A DNA stretch of 64,000 bases from CAYQTO01 sp964420455 (lineage in GTDB: Bacteria; Sumerlaeota; Sumerlaeia; SLMS01), in NCBI GenBank assembly GCA_964420455.1, contig CAYQTO010000001.1:19654-83653 (forward strand), given 5' to 3'. Below are positions 1 through 8,834 of the stretch, one piece after another; position 1 is the stretch's first letter, and each line of letters begins with the position of its first letter. The notes under the pieces are model-generated. The model did not search any database, was not told where the DNA came from, and saw nothing but the letters and a program-made list of their open reading frames with translations. A program made the position numbers and the translations under genes.

Positions 1-967
1 CGAAGTCACCCGGGTTGAGTTCGACGATCTGGCGCATCCGGCTGATGCTGGCGGTGTCCTCCTCCGTCGGGCCGTCGAGCTGGAGGATTTCCTTGCTTTG
101 GAGCCGTGGCACCTGGGTGCGCGAGTTCATGGGCCGCGGCGTGACATCCGATCCCGTGGGGATGCGATTTTCGCCCGAGGAGCGCCGCACCGTCGAGCTC
201 GACTGCGCCCCCCTCGCCGCGTTCACCAGGTTCGCGATCGCCTCCTGATGGTTCAGCGCCTCGGTGATCAGGGACCTCAAGTATTCGTTGTCCGGGTCCC
301 GGTCCAGCCGCCCCCGCCACCGCTTGATGGTCTCCTCCCAGTACATCCCCGTCCGCAGGCCGTCCTTGCATTTTTCCGACAAAATGGCCAGGTTGTGGAC
401 GGTTTCCGTGTTGTCCGGGTTCAGCTTCAGGACGCGTTCAAAGAGCTCCATCGCCTCGTCCTCAAGACCATGGAGGGCGTACGAAGTCCCCAGATTGGCG
501 CAGGCCACCTCGAGGTTATGCCGTGCCCGGGAGTTCGACGGGTCGTGCTCCAGGATCTCCTCCCACGCCCGGATCGCCCCTTCAAACTGCTTGCGGACGA
601 CGGCGTAATGGGCGCGCCGGAAGAGTTCCTCCATGTAGACCCGCTTGCGATCCTCATCCAGGGAGTTCTCCTGGAATTGCTGGCGGATGCTATCGAGCTC
701 TGCCTCGTCTGGAGGGGTCTCGCTGGTCCACCGTTCGTTTTGCTGGAACAGGAATTCTTTCTTCGGAATGTTGTAGGAGTGCAGGTCCTCCCGCGCCCGA
801 AGCTTGGTGTGACGCAGCTTGTCGTAAGCCGCCTGAATCACCATGAACCGCTCGGTATGCTTTTCGGGATCGTATTTCTTCACCAGCTCGACGTAGGCTT
901 CCTTGATCTCCTTGTCGGAGCATCCTTTCGTCAGGCCAAGTGTGATATATGCGTTGGCTTCAGCCAT
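1..967 (-). CDS. J-like domain plus TPR protein, 3' end beyond the window
   Basis: This reading frame starts at an ATG at 965-967 on the minus strand and stays open to the left edge, so about 322 codons are visible and the stop is missing. Residues 1-60 resemble a J domain (AYITLGLTKGCSDKEIKEAY), but the HPD triad that stimulates DnaK is replaced: the usual KYHPDK reads KYDPEK. Downstream lie TPR-like helices (for example AIRAWEEILEHDPSNSRARH and ETVHNLAILSEKC), a low-complexity Ser/Thr/Arg stretch, and another TPR-like motif (VELNPGDF) at the edge. The TPRs suggest a protein-interaction scaffold. Because the HPD is lost, a classical co-chaperone role is doubtful; that is an inference from the family. 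No partner gene is visible on the left. The 230 bp before the next gene contains the start region and nothing else I can recognise. Confidence 0.8.
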   Translation of the reverse strand, partial: MAEANAYITLGLTKGCSDKEIKEAYVELVKKYDPEKHTERFMVIQAAYDKLRHTKLRAREDLHSYNIPKKEFLFQQNERWTSETPPDEAELDSIRQQFQENSLDEDRKRVYMEELFRRAHYAVVRKQFEGAIRAWEEILEHDPSNSRARHNLEVACANLGTSYALHGLEDEAMELFERVLKLNPDNTETVHNLAILSEKCKDGLRTGMYWEETIKRWRGRLDRDPDNEYLRSLITEALNHQEAIANLVNAARGAQSSSTVRRSSGENRIPTGSDVTPRPMNSRTQVPRLQSKEILQLDGPTEEDTASISRMRQIVELNPGDF

Positions 968-1197
968 GGAGGAGTCCAATTACCGGCGTCGGGGAAGCGA
1001 AGGTCTCGAGCCGCGGGGAACCGGGATCATCATCCCACGCGGCGGGCAACCATTCCGTCGGGAAACTTTGGCCGCTTTGGGCGTGTCGTCAATCCGCTTC
1101 CCTCCGTCGCCCAGAGCAAGGAAAAAGGGCTGGTACCGGCCACCAACCATCGACTAGTCCCCCCCACGTCCCTACTCCCCCCCGCAGGTCTGCCGCC

Positions 1198-1560
1198 ATG
1201 CCCCAATTGATTCCCCAGCCCACGCGCATCGAGTCCGTCGGCAACAAGCCCAAGCTGATCGACGAATACGTCGGCCGTGTGACCACAGGGACTGATCGCC
1301 TCAGCATCGCCCACATGCGGTCACCGGCGGGATGGGAGGAACCGGGCCAGCGCCCCGAGTTCGACGAGTATACCATCGTGCTGCGCGGGTCTCTGCGGGT
1401 GCAGCACGAGGACGGGGACCTCACGGTGGCCGCGGGTCAGGCGGTCCTCGCCCGCGCAGGCGAATGGATCCGGTACAGCACTCCCGGCCCCGACGGCGCC
1501 GAATACGTCGCCATCTGCCTCCCCGCCTTCTCCCCCGAAACCGTTCACCGCGACACCTGA
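1198..1560 (+). CDS. Small cupin-domain protein
   Basis: A 120-residue protein made almost entirely of one cupin (double-stranded beta-helix) domain. The second half has the typical order: a glutamate-rich first motif (RPEFDEYTIVLRGSLRVQ), an acidic turn (EDGDLTVAAGQAVLARAG) and a final strand (AEYVAICLPAFSP). Single-domain cupins of this size bind a metal or a small ligand and often act as sensors or isomerases. The first motif lacks the usual His pair, so metal binding is uncertain. The ATG at 1198 was chosen because the cupin homology begins soon after it; no strong Shine-Dalgarno precedes it. It lies 30 bp upstream of the carboxypeptidase gene and is probably co-transcribed with it. The substrate cannot be read from the sequence. 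Confidence 0.8.
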   Translation: MPQLIPQPTRIESVGNKPKLIDEYVGRVTTGTDRLSIAHMRSPAGWEEPGQRPEFDEYTIVLRGSLRVQHEDGDLTVAAGQAVLARAGEWIRYSTPGPDGAEYVAICLPAFSPETVHRDT

Positions 1561-1590
1561 ACACCCTCCCCCCTTCGAGGATTTCCACAG

Positions 1591-3084
1591 ATGCCAACCG
1601 CGTTCGAACAGCTTGCGGACTTCTATCGCGACCAGTCGGACCTTGGCGGCGTTGCCGCCCTCCTTTCGTGGGACCAGCAGACCTACATGCCCCCACGGGG
1701 GTCCGAGGCCCGTGCCCGCCAGAGCGCCGCCCTCGACCTCATCCTCCATAGCCGCCTCGCGGACCCGCGCATCGGCGACCTGCTGGCGGAGGCCGGGGAG
1801 AAGGAAACCGATCCCTGGCGTCTCGCCTGGCTGCGGGAACTGCGGTTTGTCCGCGACCGCCGTGTGCGCCTCCCCGCGGAACTCGTCCGCGAATTCTCCC
1901 TCGCCACCTCCCGCGCCTTCTCCGAGTGGGTCGCCGCGCGAAAAGCCCGCGACTTCTCCCGTTTCGCCCCCTCCCTCGAGCACATCGTCGCACTCACCCG
2001 CCAGAAGGCCGAGTGCTACGGCTACACCGGCACCCCCTGGAACGCCCTCGTGCCCGATTACGAACGCGGCATGGACGCGGACTCTCTCAAGGCTTTGCTG
2101 ACCCCTCTGGCGGACGCCTCCCGCGAGCTCCTTCGGCGAATCCTCGACGCCCCCCCGGTCGAAACACGCTTCCTCGAGCAGAAGTGGGACATCGCCCAAC
2201 AACGGGAGTTCGGCCTGCGCGTCGCACGCGATCTCGGCTACGACATGCGCGCCGGCCGCCAGGACGTCACCCCCCACCCCTTCTGCACCACCATCGGCCG
2301 CGGCGACGTCCGCATCACCACCCGCTACAGCGAGTCCTCCCTTCTAGACTCCCTGATGGCCACCATCCACGAGTCCGGCCATGCCATGTACGAGCAGGGC
2401 ATGCCCGAATCGCTCGAGGGCTCCCCCCTCGCCGAAGCCCCCAGCATGGGGATGCATGAATCCCAGTCGCGGTTCTGGGAAATCCGGGTCGCCCACTCTC
2501 GCCCCTTTTGGGAGCGCTACTACCCCATCCTCCAGCAGTACTTCCCCGGCCACCTCGACGAGGTGCCCCTCGAAACCTTCTACCGCGCCGTCAATCGCGT
2601 TGTCCCCGGACTTACCCGCGTCGAAGCCGATGAGGTCTGCTACAACCTCCATGTTGTCATCCGCTTCACCATCGAACTCGAGCTGTTCGACGGGTCTCTC
2701 GAGGTCGGCGGCCTCCCCGAGCGCTGGAACGCCCTCTACAGGGAGTACCTGGGCCTAGATGTGCCCGACGACGCCGCCGGGTGTCTCCAGGACGTCCACT
2801 GGTCCTATGGCGCCTTCGGCTACTTCCCCACCTACTCGGTGGGAAACATCTACGGGGCGATGATCGCCGAGAAGCTCGAAGCGGAAGTGCCGAAATACGA
2901 GGACGCCCTCCGTTCGGGCAATTTCGCACCGATCCTCGCCTGGCTGCGGGAGAACATCCACCGGCACGGCTCGATCTACTCCGCCGCCGAGCTGGTGGAA
3001 CGCATGACCGGCAAGGCGCCAACCGCCCAGCCCCTCATTACCCATCTCGAACGCAAATACGGCGAGGTTTACAACCTGAGATGA
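1591..3084 (+). CDS. Carboxypeptidase Taq, M32 family metallopeptidase
   Basis: A 497-residue cytosolic zinc carboxypeptidase of the M32 (Taq/Pfu) family, the normal length for the family. It removes C-terminal amino acids from peptides in general peptide turnover. The zinc site is intact: HESGH at about residues 260-264 (TIHESGHAMYEQG) gives the two histidines and the catalytic glutamate, and Glu290 in the following MHESQSRFWE is the expected third ligand. The N-terminal region (LLSWDQQTYMPPRGSEARA) and the C-terminal HRHGSIYSAAELVERMTG also fit the family. There is no signal peptide. Its stop overlaps the start of the next gene (ATGA at 3081-3084), so the two are likely translationally coupled. 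Codon use is strongly C-ending. Confidence 0.95.
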   Translation: MPTAFEQLADFYRDQSDLGGVAALLSWDQQTYMPPRGSEARARQSAALDLILHSRLADPRIGDLLAEAGEKETDPWRLAWLRELRFVRDRRVRLPAELVREFSLATSRAFSEWVAARKARDFSRFAPSLEHIVALTRQKAECYGYTGTPWNALVPDYERGMDADSLKALLTPLADASRELLRRILDAPPVETRFLEQKWDIAQQREFGLRVARDLGYDMRAGRQDVTPHPFCTTIGRGDVRITTRYSESSLLDSLMATIHESGHAMYEQGMPESLEGSPLAEAPSMGMHESQSRFWEIRVAHSRPFWERYYPILQQYFPGHLDEVPLETFYRAVNRVVPGLTRVEADEVCYNLHVVIRFTIELELFDGSLEVGGLPERWNALYREYLGLDVPDDAAGCLQDVHWSYGAFGYFPTYSVGNIYGAMIAEKLEAEVPKYEDALRSGNFAPILAWLRENIHRHGSIYSAAELVERMTGKAPTAQPLITHLERKYGEVYNLR

Positions 3085-3953
3085 ACTCGATGACCGGATT
3101 CGGGAGCGGGAGGGCGGAATCGGCAGCCGTGGGCTCGGTGGGGGTGGAACTCCGGAGCGTCAACAGCCGGTTTCTGGACTTGATCGTGCGGTTGCCGGGC
3201 GACCTGTCGGCGCTCGACCCGGTGGTGCGGGGGGAACTCCAGGCGCGCTTTGTCCGCGGCAAGATCGCGGCGGAAGTGCGCTTCGAGCCGGTGCCCGGGG
3301 CGGCGGAGGCCTACGAGGTCAACGAGGCCCTGCTCGACCGGTTGGTGTCCGTGTGTCACGCGCGGGGGAGCGACCCCCGGATCGAAACCCTGATGGCGGT
3401 TCCCGGCGTTGTGTCCATGCGCTCTGGCGGAGACATCCTCGAGGCGGTGCGGCCTCTGGTTGAGCAGGCTTTGGCCGGGGCAATGGACGCGCTCCTCGCC
3501 GAGCGGAGCCGCGAGGGAAACGCCCTCTGCGCGGGGTTGAAGGAACTTGCTGCCGGCCTGCGGGCCCACATCGACGCCATCGAGCGCTTTCGTCCTTTCG
3601 TCGTCGAAAAGTATCGCCGCAAGCTCGAGGAGCGGCTCGAAGAACTCCTCGGTCCCCGCAGGGCCACCCTCGACCCGGGCCGCATCGAGCAGGAAGTCGC
3701 CCTCTTCGCCGACAAGGCCGACATCTCCGAGGAGGTTCTTCGTCTCCGCACCCATGTCGACCGCCTTGAGGAATTGCTTTCGCCGAACACAACGGGCGCC
3801 CGTGGCCGCGCCCTCGACTTCCTGCAGCAGGAAATCCTCCGCGAGATCAACACGGTCGGCAGCAAGGCCCGCGACCTCGATATCGCCTCCGTTGTACTAC
3901 AGCTCAAGAACGACGTTGAAACGCTGAAGGAACAGATCGCCAACATCGAGTGA
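3081..3953 (+). CDS. YicC family endoribonuclease
   Basis: A 290-residue protein that matches YicC end to end. The N-terminus MNSMTGFGSG, the VNSRFLDLIVRLP segment and the C-terminal GRALDFLQQEILREINTVGSK are family hallmarks. YicC of Escherichia coli is an RNase linked to RNA turnover, and family members are widespread in bacteria. The ATG at 3081 is supported by the family start and by its overlap with the preceding TGA. It is followed after 7 bp by a tiny membrane-protein gene. The common neighbour gmk (guanylate kinase) is absent here. The function in this organism is inferred from the family only. Confidence 0.93.
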   Translation: MNSMTGFGSGRAESAAVGSVGVELRSVNSRFLDLIVRLPGDLSALDPVVRGELQARFVRGKIAAEVRFEPVPGAAEAYEVNEALLDRLVSVCHARGSDPRIETLMAVPGVVSMRSGGDILEAVRPLVEQALAGAMDALLAERSREGNALCAGLKELAAGLRAHIDAIERFRPFVVEKYRRKLEERLEELLGPRRATLDPGRIEQEVALFADKADISEEVLRLRTHVDRLEELLSPNTTGARGRALDFLQQEILREINTVGSKARDLDIASVVLQLKNDVETLKEQIANIE

Positions 3954-3960
3954 CCATGGC

Positions 3961-4179
3961 ATGATTGACGTTCTGGCGATTTGCTACCTAACGGTCGTGC
4001 TGGTCGCCGTGTCTGATGTGATGCGGCTTCTCAAGGGCGATACCGAGCGCCTTCTGTGGGTCATCGCCATTGTGCTGGTCCCGGTCGCCGGGCCCGCCTA
4101 TTGGTACTACGTGCAGTATGGAAGGTTGGGAGCGGAACGGCGTCGGAGGCTTCAGGCCCCGGATTCAGACAGGGGGTAA
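3961..4179 (+). CDS. Small PLDc_N-type membrane protein
   Basis: A 72-residue protein with two hydrophobic segments (about residues 4-20 and 31-50) and a basic tail rich in Arg. The pattern of a first helix, a polar loop (RLLKGDTERL), then WVIAIVLVPVAGPAYWYY resembles the phospholipase D nuclease N-terminal membrane domain. That domain is usually found as a stand-alone small protein and has no catalytic residues of its own. The gene begins 7 bp after yicC and is probably in the same operon. Its last 28 bp overlap the 3' end of the peroxiredoxin gene on the other strand. The role is unknown. Confidence 0.7.
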   Translation: MIDVLAICYLTVVLVAVSDVMRLLKGDTERLLWVIAIVLVPVAGPAYWYYVQYGRLGAERRRRLQAPDSDRG

Positions 4180-4655
4180 TCCTCGAGACGTTCGTCGCGG
4201 GACAGGGCATCAATTGTCTCGAGGATGCGAAGGTTGCTGAGCTTGAAAATGGGAAGGACCTCGGCGTGTTGCCAGAGGAGGGTGCCATCTGCCTCGAGGA
4301 GGTAGTAGGCGCGGCGCATTCCAAGAAGCCCCTTGGCGCCATAACGGCGGGCGACCTCCATATCGGTATCGCTCAGGAGCCGAAAGGGGATGCCGCACTC
4401 GTCGGCGAAGCGGCGATGCTTTTCGACCGGGTCGGCGGAAATGCCGAGTATCGCGATCTGCCGCTTGCGGAATTCCTCGTAGTCATCGCGAAAGGCGCAG
4501 ACCTCCGCCGTGCAAACGGGCGTGAAGTCGCCCGGATAGAAGAAAAGGAGCACCCGGCTTTGATTACGGAAGTTCGAGAGCTTCACCAAGGAGCCATCAT
4601 CGGCGGGAAGGGTGAAGTCGGGAACGGGGGCGTTGAGAATCAGCCTGTCAGGCAC
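4152..4655 (-). CDS. bcp: Peroxiredoxin, Bcp/PrxQ type
   Basis: A thiol peroxidase of the atypical 2-Cys PrxQ/Bcp group, about 167 residues. It reduces hydrogen peroxide and organic hydroperoxides with electrons from thioredoxin. The active-site segment YPGDFTPVCTAEVCAF carries the peroxidatic Cys (residue 48) and, four residues on, the second Cys (residue 53) that forms the intramolecular disulfide in this group. I prefer the GTG at 4655, which has GGAG six bases upstream. A TTG at 4697 would add 14 residues and is the alternative. The 3' end overlaps the small membrane-protein gene on the other strand, and the gene is divergent from the rRNA methyltransferase gene. Confidence 0.93.
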   Translation of the reverse strand: MPDRLILNAPVPDFTLPADDGSLVKLSNFRNQSRVLLFFYPGDFTPVCTAEVCAFRDDYEEFRKRQIAILGISADPVEKHRRFADECGIPFRLLSDTDMEVARRYGAKGLLGMRRAYYLLEADGTLLWQHAEVLPIFKLSNLRILETIDALSRDERLEDYPLSESGA

Positions 4656-4751
4656 GGGAGGCTCCAGGGAAGGGTCATGTATTGGTTTCCGGCTCAAGGG
4701 TCAGAACATGACCTGAAATTCTAGACAAGCATAAGGAGTTCCAAGCGTCCG

Positions 4752-6116
4752 TTGCCAAAACAGCCCAAAAAAGTGAAGGCAGAGTCAAAACCCGGAGGGC
4801 CGGAAGAACTCAGGGGAGCGCTTGCCCGTCTCTATTACGGATTTGTGCAAAATCCGGACATCCCCCCGAGTCCGTTCCTCGGCGGCTTTTTGCGCCGCCA
4901 TGCGGAGATTCGTGGGTCGGCGAGGGGCTTTCTCGGTGCGGCCGGGTACTGGCTGCTCCGCCACCGCCTTGGAACACTCCGGCGGGTGGCTCAAATACGC
5001 CAAGCCGATGAGTCGCTTCAAGGCCTCCTCTCCCTTCTCGCACCGGAAGAGGAAACTGCATGGGCCATCCTCTGGTGGGGCGCCCAGGAGATGGGCCTTG
5101 CTGTGGAAGAAGGCGTGGAGATGACCGGAAAGGCGCTACAGGCCGCGGGCCTTCCAGTCCAAAACTTCGACATTCCGCAGGCGGAATTCTTCCTCGAAGG
5201 CCGGCACGCCACCGTTCCGGTGCCGCAGGACATCGAGGGGCGGTGGGCCAAGGCCTTTGGGGGGCGTCAAGCCGCGGAGCTTGCCCTGTCCTTCCTGGCG
5301 ACCGCCCCACTCGACGTCCGCCTCCATCCGGCCGTCAAGCGGGTGGAGGTGCTTGAGGCGCTGCGGCAGGCAGGGGCGGACCCGCAGCCGTTGCCCCTCG
5401 CGCCCGGGGGGCTCCGGCTGGGGCGCAAGGTGTCGCTCCAGCGGCTGGAAAATCTGGCGGAGGGAAGTCTGGAGGTACAGGACGAGGGGTCACAACTGGT
5501 GGCCTTGGCCGTTGGCGACCTGCCCATGGGATCGCGGGTTTTGGACGCCTGTGCGGGGGCCGGAGGGAAGTCGCTCCACGTGGCGGCCTTGCATCCCCAC
5601 TGCCGGGTGTTTGCCCATGATGCGGAGCCGGAGCGGCTGGCGCCGTTGAGGGCCCGGGCCCGGAGCGCCGCCGCGAAGAACATCACCATCGCGGCAGCGG
5701 ATGCACCCCCGCCCGCGGGCGATTTCCACGCGGTGCTGGTTGATGCGCCGTGCCTCGGTTTCGGGCGGCTGCGTAGGGACCCGGCGACGCTTTGGCGTGG
5801 CGGGGGAGATATCGGCGCGCGGGCGGCACGGGCCGCCGAAAGCCAGCGGGACTGCCTTCGCCAGTACGGCCCCCTCGTCGCTCCCGGCGGAGTCCTCGTC
5901 TATGCCGTGTGCAGCTTCGAGCCGGAGGAGACCACGGAGATCGCGGCCACCATGGGGGACCTGGTTCCGGAATTGGAACCGGATCCCCTTCCGGGGCATT
6001 TTCAGGGCGACGCCTTCGCCCCGCTGCGCTCGCAGGACGGTTCGGCGGTGACACTGCTGCCGTCAATCCACGGAACCGACGGGTTTTTCATCGCCCGATT
6101 TCGCCGCCGCTCCTAA
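4752..6116 (+). CDS. RsmB/NOP2-type RNA (cytosine-5) methyltransferase
   Basis: A 454-residue SAM-dependent RNA m5C methyltransferase. The first 180 residues form an NusB-like RNA-binding part (PPSPFLGGFLRRHAEIRGSA onward). The catalytic half has motif I (LDACAGAGGKSLHVAAL, near 265), motif IV with the conserved Cys (VDAPCLGFG, Cys334) and motif VI with the nucleophile Cys (VYAVCSFEPEE, Cys387). Both cysteines are present, so the enzyme should be active. The target is most likely 16S rRNA, as for RsmB, but other NOP2/Sun targets cannot be excluded. The start is a TTG at 4752, preceded 13 bases upstream by AAGGAG. The stop overlaps the alanine dehydrogenase stop on the opposite strand (CTAA, 6113-6116). 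Confidence 0.92.
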   Translation: MPKQPKKVKAESKPGGPEELRGALARLYYGFVQNPDIPPSPFLGGFLRRHAEIRGSARGFLGAAGYWLLRHRLGTLRRVAQIRQADESLQGLLSLLAPEEETAWAILWWGAQEMGLAVEEGVEMTGKALQAAGLPVQNFDIPQAEFFLEGRHATVPVPQDIEGRWAKAFGGRQAAELALSFLATAPLDVRLHPAVKRVEVLEALRQAGADPQPLPLAPGGLRLGRKVSLQRLENLAEGSLEVQDEGSQLVALAVGDLPMGSRVLDACAGAGGKSLHVAALHPHCRVFAHDAEPERLAPLRARARSAAAKNITIAAADAPPPAGDFHAVLVDAPCLGFGRLRRDPATLWRGGGDIGARAARAAESQRDCLRQYGPLVAPGGVLVYAVCSFEPEETTEIAATMGDLVPELEPDPLPGHFQGDAFAPLRSQDGSAVTLLPSIHGTDGFFIARFRRRS

Positions 6117-7222
6117 AGGATGGCGTTGTAATCCTCGAGCGGCAGGTCGAAGGCCTCCGACACGCCGGCGCAGGTGACCCGCCCCTTGGCGATGTTGATC
6201 CCGGCGAGGAGGTTATGGTCGGAGATCACGCAGTCCGGCCATCCCTGGTCCGCGATCTTGATAATGAATGGCAGGGTGGCGTTGGTCAGGGCAAAGGTGG
6301 AGGTGCGGGCGACGGCCCCGGGCATGTTGGTCACGCAGTAGTGGATGACGCCGTCCTCCTCGTAGATGGGGTTGCTGTGGGTGGTCGGGCGGGAGGTCTC
6401 GAAGCAGCCCCCCTGGTCGATGGCGACATCGACCATCACGGCGCCCTTGGGCATGAGGGCAAGGTGCTCGCGACGGATGACGTGGGGGGCGCGGGCGCCG
6501 GCGATATAGACACTGCCGATGACGACATCGACGCGGGCCAGTTGCTCGCGGATGTTCAGTTCGTTGGAGTAAAGCGTGAAGATGTTCTTGGGCATGGTAT
6601 CGTCGAGATAACGAAGCCGCTCGAGGTTGATGTCGGCGACGGTGACGCGGGCGCCCATGCCTGCGGCGATCTTGGCGGCGTTGGTGCCAACCACCCCGGC
6701 GCCGATGACCAGAACGCGGGCGGGCTTCACCCCGGGCACACCGCCGAGAAGCGTCCCGCGCCCGCCATTGGGCTTCTCGAGGTACTTCGCCCCCTGCTGG
6801 ACGGACAGGCGCCCTGCGATCTCGCTCATCGGCGTCAGCAGCGGATGCCCGCCGGGACCCGTCACCGTCTCGTACGCAATGCAGGTCGCCTTGCTTTCGA
6901 TCATCGCGTCGGTCAGCTCACGGCTGCTGGCGAAGTGAAAGTATTCGAAAAGCAGGTGGTCCGGCTTGATGAGTTTGTACTCGGGCTTGATCGGTTCCTT
7001 GACCTTCACAATGAGCCTGGCCTTGTCGAAGACCTCCTCCGCGCTTTCGCCGATCTCCGCGCCAACGGCCTGGTAATCCCGATCGTCTGCCCCGATGCCG
7101 TGGCCCGCGCCGGACTGCACAATGACCCGGTGGCCGCGGCGCACCGCCTCGCGCACCCCGGCGGGTGTCATCGCCACCCGGTACTCCTGATCTTTGATCT
7201 CCTTCGGAACGCCGATGATCAT
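6113..7222 (-). CDS. ald: Alanine dehydrogenase
   Basis: A 369-residue NAD-dependent alanine dehydrogenase, which interconverts L-alanine and pyruvate plus ammonia. The N-terminus MIIGVPKEIKDQEYRVAMTP carries Arg15. Lys75 (VKVKEPI) and His96 (FEYFHFASS) are the known substrate and catalytic residues. The Rossmann motif VLVIGAGVVGTNAAKIA begins near residue 170. The ATG at 7222 matches the family start and has GGAG eight bases upstream; a longer frame upstream is spurious. The gene diverges from an exported-protein gene, and about 160 bp between them must hold both promoters. With gltB and gdhA further along, it gives the window three enzymes that exchange ammonia with amino acids. Confidence 0.96.
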   Translation of the reverse strand: MIIGVPKEIKDQEYRVAMTPAGVREAVRRGHRVIVQSGAGHGIGADDRDYQAVGAEIGESAEEVFDKARLIVKVKEPIKPEYKLIKPDHLLFEYFHFASSRELTDAMIESKATCIAYETVTGPGGHPLLTPMSEIAGRLSVQQGAKYLEKPNGGRGTLLGGVPGVKPARVLVIGAGVVGTNAAKIAAGMGARVTVADINLERLRYLDDTMPKNIFTLYSNELNIREQLARVDVVIGSVYIAGARAPHVIRREHLALMPKGAVMVDVAIDQGGCFETSRPTTHSNPIYEEDGVIHYCVTNMPGAVARTSTFALTNATLPFIIKIADQGWPDCVISDHNLLAGINIAKGRVTCAGVSEAFDLPLEDYNAIL

Positions 7223-7383
7223 GGGAACGACTCCCCGGTTTCGATCTGTCTCTCCAACGAAGGGCCCTTCCCTGACACCACGCTCCAAAGAGGTCAAGTC
7301 CGCCCATGCCAAAATAACCTTCCCTTCCAACCGCCGGTCCTGCTCTAACACTCTTGAGCCCACTCCCTTCCTCCGGAGCTCCC

Positions 7384-8796
7384 ATGGTCTTCCTCCGCCT
7401 GCTTCTCGCGTGCGTCTTCCTCATGCTGGTGGGGCGTCCCACCGCCCAGCCTTCCGGTGGGGACGCCCTCTACTTCGACCAGGAGATCCCCCTTCCTGTG
7501 GAGTGGTCCCCGATCCGGCATTTCGACATCCATGGCAAGCACCTCCTCGGCCTCGGCAAATCGCCCGGTGGCGCGCTCGCCCTTCACGTCTGCCCCCTTC
7601 CACAGGACAACACCGCCCCTGAAACCCGCACCATCGTCCTCGAAGGTCTTGACGGCGAACCCGCTGGACTCGCGACGGACGCTGCACGGGAGTTCCTGCT
7701 GGTGGCGCTGCAATCGGGTCGCGAGGTCCGCGTTCACCGCGCCCAGATCCAGGACGACCTCACCCCCGGTGCCTTCCGCGCACTGCCTTCGGTGACCCTC
7801 GACCAGGGTGCCGAGCCGGCCGGCCTCGCCCTCCGTGATGGAGTCCTGTATTTGCGGACGCGGGATGCCGATGGCCTCGAGGGAGCCCTCTTTCGCAACG
7901 ATCTGCGGGGGCGCGATCCCAATGACTGGTCGCGCCTGCCGGCGCCTGATCCGCCCCGGCGCGGTGGGGGCCTCCTCCTGAGCTCCGACGGGATTGTGAT
8001 CGCCGGCGGGGAAAGTCTGATATCTGGCGAGTGGATGCCCGTGCCGGACTCGCTGTTCCTCGATCCCGAGTCCCCGGAGCCCTCCTGGCAACCCGCCAGC
8101 CTGCCGCTTCCCCCACGTTACAGGAACGTGGTGTCGGTCTCCGAAGGCGTCCTCCATGCCGTGGTCATGGCGGATGGTGGGACAGCAGCCGCGCCGCTCT
8201 CCTATGCGTTGGAAACACGGCCGGGGGAGATTTCCGCCTGGCGACGGGTACGCCTCGGGCACGACATGAGTGCCGTGCGGGGGATTGCGGTCGAGCCCGC
8301 CACCAGCCGGCTCGTCCTCGTCCGCGAGGTTGCCGTGGCGGGAGAGGAGCAGCCGCGCCTCCGCGCCTCGCTCTCCCATCTGCCCCCTTTCACCACCGCG
8401 CGTCCCGTCACCGAGGAAGACCTCGCCCTAAGCACCCTGAGCCAGCGCCTTCGTGACCCAGAGCGTTGGCTGACCGTCGAGGAAGCACTCCAGAAGGCCC
8501 GCGACGAGGGCCGCTACGCCCTCGTGGCCCTGAGCGATGGGTCCCGGGAGCAGGACATTCGCGTGCGCGGCTCGCTTGCCTCCACTGTTCACCGTCACAT
8601 GGCCGGCGCGACGATAACGACCTATGTTTCCGGGGAGCCTGCCGAGGCGGTGCTGCGGGAGTTTCGCGTCGATGGCGGCCTGCCCGCCTTTCTTCTGATC
8701 GACCCCATCCAGAACCGGACGGTTCGCACCCACACAGGCACGATTCCCCGCTCCGAGGATTTCTTTCGCCTGACCTCGCCATCGCGCCAGCCCTAA
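7384..8796 (+). CDS. Exported protein with Cys-less thioredoxin-like C-terminus
   Basis: A 470-residue protein with a clear N-terminal signal peptide (VFLRLLLACVFLMLVGRPTA). I do not recognise a family for the middle region. It is rich in short beta-like stretches with repeated turn motifs (LEGLDGEPAGLA, LALRDGVLYLRT, GLLLSSDGIVIAGG), which suggests a beta-propeller or similar sheet fold. The last 110 residues (LTVEEALQKARDEGRYALVALS) look like the thioredoxin-like domains that begin 'sieeAlakAkeegK', but the redox cysteines are missing (ALSDGSREQDIR). A catalytic redox role is therefore unlikely. The ATG at 7384 has CGGAG five bases upstream. It is probably co-transcribed with the small membrane protein that follows after 38 bp. 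Confidence 0.7.
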   Translation: MVFLRLLLACVFLMLVGRPTAQPSGGDALYFDQEIPLPVEWSPIRHFDIHGKHLLGLGKSPGGALALHVCPLPQDNTAPETRTIVLEGLDGEPAGLATDAAREFLLVALQSGREVRVHRAQIQDDLTPGAFRALPSVTLDQGAEPAGLALRDGVLYLRTRDADGLEGALFRNDLRGRDPNDWSRLPAPDPPRRGGGLLLSSDGIVIAGGESLISGEWMPVPDSLFLDPESPEPSWQPASLPLPPRYRNVVSVSEGVLHAVVMADGGTAAAPLSYALETRPGEISAWRRVRLGHDMSAVRGIAVEPATSRLVLVREVAVAGEEQPRLRASLSHLPPFTTARPVTEEDLALSTLSQRLRDPERWLTVEEALQKARDEGRYALVALSDGSREQDIRVRGSLASTVHRHMAGATITTYVSGEPAEAVLREFRVDGGLPAFLLIDPIQNRTVRTHTGTIPRSEDFFRLTSPSRQP

Positions 8797-8834
8797 CCCC
8801 GGCGGTGCCATCCCCACCCCGCAAGGAGGTTTCC

